Positions 1-7,518 of a DNA stretch of 64,000 nucleotides are shown one piece after another (the first letter of the stretch is position 1; the number at the start of each line of letters is the position of its first letter). The stretch covers positions 1-64,000 of the forward strand of contig JBBRYA010000008.1 of NCBI GenBank assembly GCA_038238015.1, written 5' to 3'. The stretch comes from DASQFQ01 sp038238015. GTDB taxonomy: Bacteria > Actinomycetota > Thermoleophilia > Solirubrobacterales > Solirubrobacteraceae. The notes under the pieces were generated by a model. It did no database searches and was not told where the DNA came from. It saw only the letters and a program-made list of their open reading frames with translations. Position numbers and translations under genes: made by a program.

Positions 1-65
1 CGCTCGCCATCCGAACCGATTGAGATCCTCCCGGGCCGCCGCTCACCCCGAGCGCCAACTCGCAG

Positions 66-93
66 AAACGGCCGCGCACCCGCGCGGCCGTTT
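66..93. terminator. Strong hairpin terminator downstream of the BtuF-like gene
   Basis: A perfect 12-bp stem (66-77 with 82-93) closes on the four-base loop ACCC. T-rich bases follow on both strands, so it could work in either direction. It lies about 45 nt beyond position 137, where the neighbouring minus-strand gene would stop if its frameshift were repaired. Bases 1-65 show no gene I can support. Confidence 0.75.
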
Positions 94-204
94 CATTTCG
101 CCCGCTCCTCACCCCGAGTTTGTCCGGGGCAAATAGCTACAGCAGGACGGGCAGCGCCGCCCCGGGCGCGTCGGGCACACGGCGGGGGTGCAGGATGTGG
201 GCCA

Positions 205-1026
205 TCAGCTCGAGCCCGCGACCAGCCGCGGGCCGGGCCGCGAGAAGTAGGCGGCCGCGTCCACGGCGACCACGCGCTCGGCTCCGACCTCGGCGAGCTC
301 GTCGCCGAAGCTGTAGGCCTCCTCCTGGGCGCGCTCCGCGTCGTAGCCGCACGGCATCACGACGATCACCTCGGGCTCGGCCGCGGCCACCATCTCCCAG
401 GTCACCGTCTGCGAGCTCTCGCCCGCGAGGCCGAGGACGTCCTCGCCGCCGGCGTACTCGATCAGCTGCGGGGTCCAGTGGCCGGCGGCGAACACCGGAT
501 CCAGCCACTCGAGCGCAGCAACGCGCACCGGCGCCTCCGCCAGCACGGCGAGCCGGATGCGGTCGATGCGGCTCGCGGCGTGGCGCACGAGCTCGAGCCC
601 TGCGTCGCGCCGGCCGGTCGCCTCGGCCAGGATGCGCACATCGCCGAGCATCTCGCCGAGCGTGCTCGGGTCCATCGACAGCACTGCGGGAGAGGGGTCC
701 AGGCGCTCCGCGACGGCCTGGACGTCCTCGTAGGAGACCGCGCAGACCGAGCACAGCGCCTGGGTGACGATCAGCTCGGGCTGCAGGTCGCGCAGGCGCG
801 TCTCGTCGAGCTCGTAGATCGAGCGCCCCTGCTCGGTCAGCGCGCGAACGGCGCGGTCGATCTCCCCGGGCTCCAGGCCCGGGCCGATCAGGTCGCGCGT
901 CACGCGCGGGAGGTCAAGCGCCTCCGGCGGGTGGTCGCATTCGTGGGTGACGGCGGTGAGCTCGTCGCCGAGCCCGAGCGCGAAGAGCATCTCGGTGGCC
1001 GACGGGACGAGGGAGACGATGCGCAT
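205..1026 (-). CDS. BtuF-like ABC transporter substrate-binding protein, 3' frameshift
   Basis: Periplasmic-binding-protein fold of the cobalamin/iron-complex type (PF01497), opening MRIVSLVPSATEM and running through VTQALCSVCAVSYEDV and YAGGEDVLG. No signal peptide is evident, as in the single-gene cobalamin-binding homologues common in actinobacteria. ATG at 1026 is chosen because the family motif starts there and TATCCT lies 8 nt upstream, a leaderless arrangement. The frame ends early, at YFSRPGPRLVAGSS. One base inserted near 215 would continue it as LELMAHILHP, the usual family C-terminus, to a stop at 137. The ligand cannot be told from sequence. No permease or ATPase gene lies in the window. 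Confidence 0.85.
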   Translation of the reverse strand: MRIVSLVPSATEMLFALGLGDELTAVTHECDHPPEALDLPRVTRDLIGPGLEPGEIDRAVRALTEQGRSIYELDETRLRDLQPELIVTQALCSVCAVSYEDVQAVAERLDPSPAVLSMDPSTLGEMLGDVRILAEATGRRDAGLELVRHAASRIDRIRLAVLAEAPVRVAALEWLDPVFAAGHWTPQLIEYAGGEDVLGLAGESSQTVTWEMVAAAEPEVIVVMPCGYDAERAQEEAYSFGDELAEVGAERVVAVDAAAYFSRPGPRLVAGSS

Positions 1027-1154
1027 GCGCGTGCAGGATAGGCCCGGATGCCTGAGCCGGCCGGGGGTGGGGTAGCATGCGCACGTCGCCTGATGCCCGA
1101 CGACGACCTCTCTCGAAGTAGCGGCGCGCTGCGCGCGCGCCACTCTCCCTCAGC

Positions 1155-2453
1155 ATGACCGCACTGGCCCTGATCGCCGTGCTGGTGCTCGTGCTGGCCA
1201 ACGGCTTCTTCGTGATCGCCGAGTACTCGCTGGTGCGATCTCGCCGCGCGCGCTTGGAGGAGCTGCGCGACGAGGGCGCCAAAGGCGCTGCGCTGGCGGT
1301 CCGCCAGATCGCGAACATCAACGACTACATCTCGGCCTGCCAGGTGGGCATCACCATGGCCTCGATCGGCATCGGGGCGCTCGGCGAGCCGACCGTCGCG
1401 GGGCTGGTCGAGCCCTCGCTGGGATCGGTCGCCGGCCACGGCGTCGCCGTCGCGGTCAGCGTGTTCTTCGCCTACCTGGTGATCACCTCGCTGCACATCG
1501 TCTTCGGCGAGCTCGTGCCCAAGCTGGCCGCGATCGACGCGGCGGAGACGATCGCGCGCCGCGCCGCCCGGCCGCTGCAGTTCTTCCGGCTGGCCTTCCA
1601 CCCGTTCATCGTCGTCCTCAACGGCGCCTCGATCCGCATCCTCAAGCTCGTGGGCATCGACGCCGGGGCCGCCGCCGACCAGGGCGGCAGCCCAGAGGAG
1701 ATCCGCCGCATCATCGCCGAGTCGATGACCGGCGGAAAGCTCGACCCCGGCGAGGCCGGGATGCTCACCGGCGTCTTTCACCTGCACGAGCAGCAGGCCC
1801 GCCAGGTGATGACGCCCGCGCCGGCGGTCGTGACCGTCGACCTCTCCGAGAACGTCGAGACGGCGCTGCGCCGCTGCGTCTCCTCCGGCCACACGCGCGT
1901 CGTGGTCACCGAGGACGACAACCACGACCGCGTGAAGGGCATCGTGCACTCCAACGCGCTCGCCGCCAAGCTGCTCGCCGAGGGAGCCGACGCGAGCATC
2001 GAGGACCTGGTGCGCGAGGCGCCGATCGTCCCCGAGACCAAGCCGCTGGACGATCTGCTCGCCGACCTCCAGCGCCAGCGCTCATCGCTGGCGGTCGTCG
2101 TCGACGAGTACGGGCGCACGGCTGGCATCGTCACCGTCGAGGACATCATCGAGGAGGTCGTCGGCGAGATCGACGACGAGACCGACCCGCTGGGCGGCGC
2201 GGTGCGCAAGCTGCCCAACGGCGACTGGTTCGTGCGCGGGCACGTGGCGATCACCGACCTGCACGACTACGGGCTCGAGCTGCCGACGGACTCCGACGCC
2301 TACAACTCGGTCGGCGGCTTCGTGTTCGGCGAGCTCGGGCGGCTGCCCAAGCGCGGCGACACGGTCGCCGCCAACGGCTACTCGATCCGCGTCGAGTCCG
2401 TGCGCGAGAACCGCGTCGAGGCGGTGCGGATCCGCGACCGCCGCCCGAGCTGA
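1155..2453 (+). CDS. CNNM/CorC-type CBS-domain membrane protein
   Basis: 432 aa. Hydrophobic helices cover about residues 1-25, 58-85 and 95-125 (CNNM/DUF21 domain, PF01595, with QVGITMASIGIGALGEPT). A CBS pair follows at about 205-335 (RQVMTPAPAVVTVDL, then VVVDEYGRTAGIVTVEDIIEEVVGEI), then a CorC_HlyC domain with DSDAYNSVGGFVFGELGRLP. Length and order match the TlyC/CorC/YfjD group, often called hemolysin-like and implicated in magnesium or cobalt homeostasis. The transported ion is not predictable here. ATG 1155 has no clear Shine-Dalgarno. The gene is divergent from the BtuF-like gene, and a hairpin terminator follows at about 2600. Confidence 0.92.
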   Translation: MTALALIAVLVLVLANGFFVIAEYSLVRSRRARLEELRDEGAKGAALAVRQIANINDYISACQVGITMASIGIGALGEPTVAGLVEPSLGSVAGHGVAVAVSVFFAYLVITSLHIVFGELVPKLAAIDAAETIARRAARPLQFFRLAFHPFIVVLNGASIRILKLVGIDAGAAADQGGSPEEIRRIIAESMTGGKLDPGEAGMLTGVFHLHEQQARQVMTPAPAVVTVDLSENVETALRRCVSSGHTRVVVTEDDNHDRVKGIVHSNALAAKLLAEGADASIEDLVREAPIVPETKPLDDLLADLQRQRSSLAVVVDEYGRTAGIVTVEDIIEEVVGEIDDETDPLGGAVRKLPNGDWFVRGHVAITDLHDYGLELPTDSDAYNSVGGFVFGELGRLPKRGDTVAANGYSIRVESVRENRVEAVRIRDRRPS

Positions 2454-2590
2454 GGGACCCGGTAGCGAATCGAAACTGCGTGCGGTATTGCACAAGCCCG
2501 CCACCCGCGCTACTTTCTGCGCACCGACTGGCCGCCCCGGCGGTCTGGGAGGAGAGAGGGAGATCCTGGGGAGGATCGACCCACTGAGAA

Positions 2591-2640
2591 AACACAACGC
2601 GGCCGACTCAGGGGAGCGAGTCGGCCGCGGAGTGTTTCTT
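2591..2640 (+). terminator. Rho-independent terminator
   Basis: A perfect 12-bp stem, CGCGGCCGACTC (2598-2609) with its complement at 2618-2629, is followed by GTGTTTCTT. AACAC before the stem can extend pairing with the T-rich tail. It could end the CBS-protein mRNA or a short independent transcript from the 2454-2590 gap, where I recognise no RNA family. Confidence 0.75.
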
Positions 2641-2655
2641 GGAGGAGGGGTTGCG

Positions 2656-2712
2656 ATGAGGGTCAGTTCGTCGCAATCGGCAGTTTCCTCAGCTCACCTC
2701 AACGGGCGCTAA
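2656..2712 (+). CDS. Possible 18-residue peptide with a strong ribosome-binding site
   Basis: ATG at 2656 lies just after the terminator and is preceded by GGAGGAGG, with 7 nt between. The frame reads MRVSSSQSAVSSAHLNGR and stops at 2712, 10 nt before the converging 3-hydroxyacyl-CoA dehydrogenase gene ends. I know no family for it. The only support is the near-ideal Shine-Dalgarno in a genome where such sites are uncommon, so it may be chance. Confidence 0.2.
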   Translation: MRVSSSQSAVSSAHLNGR

Positions 2713-2722
2713 AAGGTTGTGA

Positions 2723-3517
2723 TCAGTACGCGTAGAAGCCGCGCCCAGCCTTGCGTCCCAGCGCTCCGTCGCCGATCAGCGATCGCACGCGATCCGGGAC
2801 GCGGGCGCCGATCGTCTCGCCGATCGCCACCGCGACGTCGAGCCCGATGAGGTCGAGCAGCGCCAGCGGCCCGAGCGGGTGGGCAGCGCCGAGGCGCATG
2901 CACGTGTCGACCGCCTCGGGCTCCAGGCCCGTCTGCTCGAGCAGCTCGACGGCGCTGAAGAGGTAGGGGAACAGCAGGCGGTTCACGACGAAGCCCGGCG
3001 TGTCGGGGACCTCGACGGCGGTCTTGCCGAGCGCCGCGCAAAGGGCGAGCGTGCGCGCCCGGGTCTGCTCCGACGCGGCGTCCGGGAAGGCGAGCTCGAC
3101 GAGCTCCATCTTGCGCACGGGGTTGAAGACGTGCAGCGCCGCGAAGCGGTCGGGGCGCCCGGACGCGCCGGCGAGCTCGGCGACCGACAGCGAGGAGGTC
3201 GTCGTCGCGAGCACCGCGTCGCCGCCGAGCACCCCGTCCAGGCGCGCGAACAGCTCGCCCTTGGCCGCCGCGTCCTCGACGATCGCCTCGACGGCGTAGG
3301 TGGCGCCCGCCAGCGCCCCGAGGTCGGTGGTGACCTGGACCGCCTCGGGATCGAGCGCCGCTCGCGCCGCCGCGGCCGACGCTTCTGACCGCGCCCACAG
3401 GACCACCGTGCCGTGGCGGGCGCCGATCGCCGCCAGCCCGCGGGCGATCGTGCCGCTGCCGAGGATCCCGAGACGCTCGGGCAGGGGGTGTTCCCGGTGG
3501 GTTGACTCGCCAGTCAA
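2723..3517 (-). CDS. 3-hydroxyacyl-CoA dehydrogenase (FadB2/HbdA type)
   Basis: Single-function NAD-dependent 3-hydroxyacyl-CoA dehydrogenase, about 264 aa. The Rossmann motif LGILGSGTIARGLA is at the N-terminus. TTTSSLSVAELA, HVFNPVRKMELVE (catalytic His), DTPGFVVNRLLFPY and a C-terminal domain ending GRKAGRGFYAY follow, all typical of the family. No ATG or GTG precedes the Rossmann motif at a sensible distance. TTG at 3517 is chosen because TAGTCT lies exactly 10 nt upstream, the leaderless spacing seen across the window. The gene is divergent from a thiolase, so the two probably give adjacent steps of beta-oxidation or of a short-chain acyl-CoA route. The start codon lies inside a palindromic operator. 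Confidence 0.88.
   Translation of the reverse strand: MTGESTHREHPLPERLGILGSGTIARGLAAIGARHGTVVLWARSEASAAAARAALDPEAVQVTTDLGALAGATYAVEAIVEDAAAKGELFARLDGVLGGDAVLATTTSSLSVAELAGASGRPDRFAALHVFNPVRKMELVELAFPDAASEQTRARTLALCAALGKTAVEVPDTPGFVVNRLLFPYLFSAVELLEQTGLEPEAVDTCMRLGAAHPLGPLALLDLIGLDVAVAIGETIGARVPDRVRSLIGDGALGRKAGRGFYAY
3502..3517. promoter_or_regulatory. Palindromic operator between fadB-like and thiolase genes
   Basis: TTGACTCGCCAGTCAA is a 6-bp inverted repeat around a 4-bp spacer. Size and form fit a TetR-family site like those controlling fatty-acid degradation genes. It spans the first 16 nt of the dehydrogenase transcript and lies just upstream of the thiolase -10, so one repressor could block both. 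The regulator is not encoded nearby. Confidence 0.6.
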
Positions 3518-3525
3518 TCGGCGCC

Positions 3526-3534
3526 GTAGACTAC
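3526..3534. promoter_or_regulatory. Overlapping divergent -10 boxes (GTAGACTAC)
   Basis: The near-palindrome GTAGACTAC reads TAGACT on the plus strand (thiolase) and TAGTCT on the minus strand (dehydrogenase). For the plus strand, TTGACT at 3502 would be a -35 with a long 19-bp spacer. Confidence 0.5.
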
Positions 3535-3565
3535 GGAGGATCGCCAATCCAGGAGGCTTCGAGGC

Positions 3566-4735
3566 ATGAACGGCAACGGACGCGACGTGGTCATCGTCGA
3601 GGCGGTGCGCACCCCGATCGGGCGCGGCCACCGGGAGAAGGGCTACTACAAGGACACCCATCCCAACGCTCTGCTGGGCAAGGTCTACTCGGAGGTCATC
3701 GAGCGCGCCGGCGTGCCCGCGGAGGCGGTCGAGGACGTGATCGCCGGCTGCGTGCAGCAGTACGGCGAGCAGGGCTTCAACGTCGCCCGCAACGCCTGGC
3801 TGCAGGCCGGGCTGCCGATCGAGACGCCCGCCACCACGGTCGACCGCCAGTGCGGCTCCGCGCAGCAGGCCGTCAACTTCGGCGCCGCGCTGATCGCCGC
3901 CGGGGTCCACGACATCGTCATCGGCGGCGGCGTGGAGCACATGGGCCACATCCCGATGGGCGTCGGCTTCAAGTGGGTCGACGACGTCGGCTCGCCTTGG
4001 CCGCCCGAGCTGATGGAGCGCCACAACCTCGTGCCCCAGGGCCTCAGCGCGGAGATGATCGCCGACCAGTGGGAGATCCCCCGCTCAGAGCTCGACGAGC
4101 TCGCCGTGCGCTCGCACCGGCTCGCCCACCAGGCCACCGAGGAAGGGCGCTTCGAGCGCGAGACCGTGCCCTTCAAGGTCAACGGCTCGACCTACGTCTC
4201 CGACCAGGGCATCCGCCCCGACACCGATCTCGAGCGCCTCGCGGCGCTCAAGCCGGCGTTCAAGCCCGACGGCAAGGTGACCGCCGGCAACGCCTCGCAG
4301 ATCTCCGACGGCGCGGCCGCGGTGCTCCTGATGTCAGCCGACAAGGCCTCCGAGCTCGGGCTCACCCCGCGGGCGCGGATCGTCGACCAGACCACGGTCG
4401 GCGTGGACCCGGTGATCATGCTCACCGGCCCGATCCCGGCGACGCGCAAGCTGCTCGAGCGCAACGGGATGAAGATCGACGACATCGACCTCGTGGAGAT
4501 CAACGAGGCGTTCGCGCCGGTCGTCGCCGCCTGGCAGCGCGAGCTGCAGCCCGACATGGACCGCGTCAACGTCAACGGCGGCGCGATGGCGCTCGGGCAC
4601 CCGCTCGGCTCCACCGGCGCGCGCCTGATCACCACGCTGCTGCACGAGCTCGAGCGCTCCGACAAGGAGACCGGCCTCGTGACGATGTGCTGCGGCGGCG
4701 GGCTCGGGACCGGGACGCTGATCCAGCGCGTCTGA
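3566..4735 (+). CDS. Thiolase / acetyl-CoA C-acyltransferase
   Basis: 389 aa, full thiolase length (PF00108/PF02803). The acyl-accepting cysteine is C96 in DRQCGSAQQA. The second half carries NINEAF-type EINEAFAP, the catalytic His345 in GGAMALGHPLG, and C375 in MCCGGGLGTG. AGGAGG lies 9 nt before ATG 3566, one of the few clear Shine-Dalgarno sites here. The reaction is thiolytic cleavage of, or condensation to, 3-ketoacyl-CoA. The steroid/FadA5-like subgroup is plausible but not provable. Divergent from the dehydrogenase across a shared operator. Confidence 0.94.
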   Translation: MNGNGRDVVIVEAVRTPIGRGHREKGYYKDTHPNALLGKVYSEVIERAGVPAEAVEDVIAGCVQQYGEQGFNVARNAWLQAGLPIETPATTVDRQCGSAQQAVNFGAALIAAGVHDIVIGGGVEHMGHIPMGVGFKWVDDVGSPWPPELMERHNLVPQGLSAEMIADQWEIPRSELDELAVRSHRLAHQATEEGRFERETVPFKVNGSTYVSDQGIRPDTDLERLAALKPAFKPDGKVTAGNASQISDGAAAVLLMSADKASELGLTPRARIVDQTTVGVDPVIMLTGPIPATRKLLERNGMKIDDIDLVEINEAFAPVVAAWQRELQPDMDRVNVNGGAMALGHPLGSTGARLITTLLHELERSDKETGLVTMCCGGGLGTGTLIQRV

Positions 4736-4756
4736 CTCCTGGTCGGGCGCGTCTGA

Positions 4757-5521
4757 CTACTGCGCGAGCTGGTTGGCGACGGCGGCCATGAGGTGCATGC
4801 CGCCGTCGACCAGCAGCGTCTCGCCGGTCACGTAGGACGCCTCCGGCGAGGCCAGGAAGGCAACCGCGGCGGCGATCTCGCGCGCGTCGCCCGGGCGCCC
4901 GATCGGGATGCCGTCGCGCTGCTCGGTATGCGGGTCGACGTCCTCGTTGCCGGTCATGCGCGTGGCGATCTCGCCGGGCGCGACAGAGTTGACCGTGATG
5001 CCGTGCATGGCGAGCTCGAGCGCCATGACCTTCACCAGTCCGCCCACGCCGTGCTTGGCGGCGCAATAGCCCGCCGCGGTGGGGAGCGGCACGAGCTCGT
5101 GGATCGAGGTGACGTGGACGATGCGCCCGCCGCGCCCCTGCTCGACCATCCGGCGGGCCGCGCGCTGCGCGGTCAGGAACTGGGCGGTCAGCGACAGGCG
5201 GATGACCTCCTCCCATTCCTGCGCCTCGATCTCCAGGAACGGCGTCGAGTGGCCTGAGGCGGCGCTGTTGACGAGCACGTCGATCCCACCGAGGGCGTCG
5301 GCCAGCTCGTCGATCACGGCGTCCTGACCGGGCACGTCGGAGAGGTCGGCGTGGCGGTGCTCGACCCGCACGCCCTTGCTCTCGCACTCGGCGGCCGCGG
5401 CGCGCGTCCGCTCCTCCTGCTCGTGCCAGGTCAGGCCGAGGTCGAAGCCGCGCTCGGCGAGCGCCACGGCGCTGGCGAGGCCGATGCCCGAGTTCCCGCC
5501 GGTGACGATCGCGATCGGCAT
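4757..5521 (-). CDS. SDR-family oxidoreductase
   Basis: Classical short-chain dehydrogenase of 254 aa. The cofactor motif TGGNSGIG is at residues 7-14, the structural VNSAASG replaces NNAG, and the active site is Ser in VTSIHE with YCAAK about 13 residues later. The C-terminal ASYVTGETLLVDGGMHL is typical of FabG/glucose-dehydrogenase-like enzymes. Substrate unknown; the neighbouring acyl-CoA genes suggest, without proof, a role in acyl or small-carbonyl metabolism. Its start is divergent from the FHA gene, with ATTTACACT between them offering -10 boxes both ways. Confidence 0.9.
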   Translation of the reverse strand: MPIAIVTGGNSGIGLASAVALAERGFDLGLTWHEQEERTRAAAAECESKGVRVEHRHADLSDVPGQDAVIDELADALGGIDVLVNSAASGHSTPFLEIEAQEWEEVIRLSLTAQFLTAQRAARRMVEQGRGGRIVHVTSIHELVPLPTAAGYCAAKHGVGGLVKVMALELAMHGITVNSVAPGEIATRMTGNEDVDPHTEQRDGIPIGRPGDAREIAAAVAFLASPEASYVTGETLLVDGGMHLMAAVANQLAQ

Positions 5522-5555
5522 GGTGCGCGGGGGCTGCCCGATTTACACTCCCGTC

Positions 5556-6233
5556 ATGCCCGACGTCGAATCGCCGCTCAGCGCGACGCTCACCGAGGAG
5601 CAGCAGAAGGCGCGAGCGGCGGCGGAGCGGCGCGGCGCGCCGTTCCTCGTCTACCGCGACGACAAGGGCGAGCAGCACATCCTGGAGCTCGAGGAGGCCT
5701 CGCGCACGATGACGATCGGCCGTCGCTTCGAGGCCGACGTGGCGCTGCCGTGGGACCGCGAGGTCTCGCGCCTGCACGCGCAGCTCGAGTTCAAGGGCGG
5801 CGAGTGGACCGTCGACGACGACGGCTGGTCGCAGAACGGCACCTGGGTCAACGAGATCCGCCTCGACGGCGCGCGGCGCCTGAAGGACGGCGACCTCATT
5901 CGCGTCGGGCAGACCTCGATCGCCTTCTGCCACACCCGCAACGTGAGCGTGGAGATGACGCTGGTGCCGGGCGAGCTGAGCGCGACGCCGCAGTTCTCCG
6001 ACCAGCAGCAGCGCATTCTGCGCGAGCTCTGCAAGCCGCTGATGGGCGACGGCGATGGCCTCTCCCCGGCGGCCGACGACGAGATCGCCGACGCGCTCGG
6101 CACGACCCAGAAGATCATCACCACCGAGCTCGAGCACCTGGCGCGCAACTTCGGGCTGCAGGACATGCCGTTCTTCGAGCGCCGCGCGGAGATCGCGATG
6201 CTCGCGCTGCGCTCCGGCCTCGTCAAGGACTAG
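5556..6233 (+). CDS. FHA-domain protein with C-terminal winged-helix-like segment
   Basis: 225 aa. An FHA phosphothreonine-binding domain spans about 45-130: TIGRRFEADVALPWDREVSRLHAQLEF (split here as TIGR..., VSRLHA) and DGWSQNGTWVNEIRL give the G-R, S-x-x-H and N-G signature residues. About residues 150-225 (QQRILRELCKPLM, then DDEIADALGTTQKIITTELEHLARNFG) look like a small helix-turn-helix region. ATG 5556 is chosen because TACACT lies 5 nt upstream, suggesting a leaderless message. Likely a reader of Ser/Thr kinase signals; no kinase gene is adjacent. Confidence 0.85.
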   Translation: MPDVESPLSATLTEEQQKARAAAERRGAPFLVYRDDKGEQHILELEEASRTMTIGRRFEADVALPWDREVSRLHAQLEFKGGEWTVDDDGWSQNGTWVNEIRLDGARRLKDGDLIRVGQTSIAFCHTRNVSVEMTLVPGELSATPQFSDQQQRILRELCKPLMGDGDGLSPAADDEIADALGTTQKIITTELEHLARNFGLQDMPFFERRAEIAMLALRSGLVKD

Positions 6234-6303
6234 CGACCGCGGGTTGCCTCGTCCGGCCCCCGGGCGTAGGGTCGGCCACACCCACGACCCGAGAGGGGAC
6301 CCG

Positions 6304-6600
6304 ATGAACACCTACGTGATCCTTCGCCGCAGCGGATGGCAGTCTCCGGAGGAGCTGCAGGAGGCGGCAGGACGATCCAAGACGGTCGGCGACGACGAGA
6401 TGTCCGACGACATCCGCTGGATTCGCAGCTACGTCCTTGAGGAGGGCGGGGGATCGGTCGGAACGGTCTGCATCTATCAGGCCACCAGCCCCGAGGCGAT
6501 CCGCGAGCACGCCTCTCGCGCCGACCTACCTGTCGACGAGATCATCCCGGTCGCCGACACGGTCATCGTACGGCCGGATCCGGAGGCCGCCGCCGTCTAG
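6304..6600 (+). CDS. DUF4242 small protein
   Basis: 98 aa, MNTYVILRRSGWQSPEELQ to the C-terminus, with RWIRSYVLEEGGGSVGTVCIYQA and a repeated ferredoxin-like strand pattern typical of DUF4242. The family is of unknown role; some members are called nickel-binding-like from structure. GAGAGGGG lies upstream of ATG 6304, and TAGGGT about 30 nt before it may be the -10. It ends just before the converging DUF2461 gene. Confidence 0.8.
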   Translation: MNTYVILRRSGWQSPEELQEAAGRSKTVGDDEMSDDIRWIRSYVLEEGGGSVGTVCIYQATSPEAIREHASRADLPVDEIIPVADTVIVRPDPEAAAV

Positions 6601-6608
6601 CGGTTAAG

Positions 6609-7268
6609 TCAGGCGCCCTCGCTCGGCCCGACGTGCTCGTCGAGCCAGGCGTTCAGCGGCGCGGCTGCGCGCCAGCTCCCGGCGACGTGATCGAGCGCGG
6701 CGGCGCGCTCGATGCCGTCGCCGCCGGCCCGCGCGCTGCCCGCAATCAGCCCCTTGCGCCGCAGCAGCTCGATGCGGGGGTGCTCGCGCGGATAGCCGCG
6801 CGGCGCCGTGCGCAGGCTGTGCCCGGCCAGCTCGAGCCCGGCGCCCTCGGCGGCGGCGGCCGCGTCGGCGAGCCCGGGGCCGGTCCGCTCGTCGCTCACC
6901 GCCGCGCGAAAGCGCGCGAGCTGGTCGGTGGCGAGGTGGAGGTAGCCCGTGCCCGCGTAGAGCCCGCGCTCGGACAGCTGCGCGTAGAAGCCCGCCGCGG
7001 CTCCCGGCACGTCCTGCAGGATCCCGTAGGTCCTCGTCTTGTAGGGCGTCTTGTCGGGCGTGAAGCGCAGGTCGCGCTGCTGGCGGAACACCCGTGCGCG
7101 GCCGCCGAACTCCTCGCTGAGCTCGTCGAGCATTGCCTCCAGGCCGCCGCGGACCTCGCTCTCGAAGCGCTCGCGGGAGGCGGTGAAGTAGGCCTTGGAG
7201 TTGTCGCGCTCGAGCCCGGTGAACCATTCGAACACGCCGGGACCGAAGCCCTGGAAGGCGCCGTCCAC
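6609..7268 (-). CDS. DUF2461 family protein
   Basis: 219 aa starting GTG. The N-terminus FQGFGPGVFEWFTGLERDNSKAYF is the DUF2461 (TIGR02453) signature in part, with DLRFTPDKTPYKTRTYG and GLYAGTGYLHL further on. Function unknown in the family. It lies 10 nt after xseB on the same strand, so it is probably cotranscribed with the exonuclease VII genes. Confidence 0.85.
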   Translation of the reverse strand: MDGAFQGFGPGVFEWFTGLERDNSKAYFTASRERFESEVRGGLEAMLDELSEEFGGRARVFRQQRDLRFTPDKTPYKTRTYGILQDVPGAAAGFYAQLSERGLYAGTGYLHLATDQLARFRAAVSDERTGPGLADAAAAAEGAGLELAGHSLRTAPRGYPREHPRIELLRRKGLIAGSARAGGDGIERAAALDHVAGSWRAAAPLNAWLDEHVGPSEGA

Positions 7269-7278
7269 CCGCGGGTGC

Positions 7279-7518
7279 TCAGGCGCGGCCGGCTTCGAGC
7301 CGCGCGACCAGCTCGTCGAGGCGCAGCTCCTCCAGGCCCTGCCCGACCGCCTCGAGCTCGCCGGCGCAGTACTCCACGAGCCTGCGCCCCTCCTGGCAGA
7401 GCTCGAGCGTCTCGCGCAGGCCGGCTTCGCCCGAGTCCAGGCGGCGGATGATCTCCTCGATGCGCCCGCAGGCGGCCTCGTAGGTCGGGGCGCTGGTCTC
7501 GGTGGCCTGCTCGCTCAT
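7279..7518 (-). CDS. xseB: Exodeoxyribonuclease VII small subunit
   Basis: 79 aa, the usual XseB length, with the helical-hairpin pattern YEAACGRIEEIIRRLDSGEAGL and EGRRLVEYCAGELEAV. It binds the large subunit and is needed for single-strand exonuclease activity. Its ATG overlaps the xseA TGA in ATGA, so the two are translationally coupled. Confidence 0.93.
   Translation of the reverse strand: MSEQATETSAPTYEAACGRIEEIIRRLDSGEAGLRETLELCQEGRRLVEYCAGELEAVGQGLEELRLDELVARLEAGRA

Noticed and set aside
2488..2712. 74-codon frame across the terminator
   Set aside because: It reads through a 12-bp hairpin and has no ribosome-binding site at its own start. Only the last 18 codons have one.
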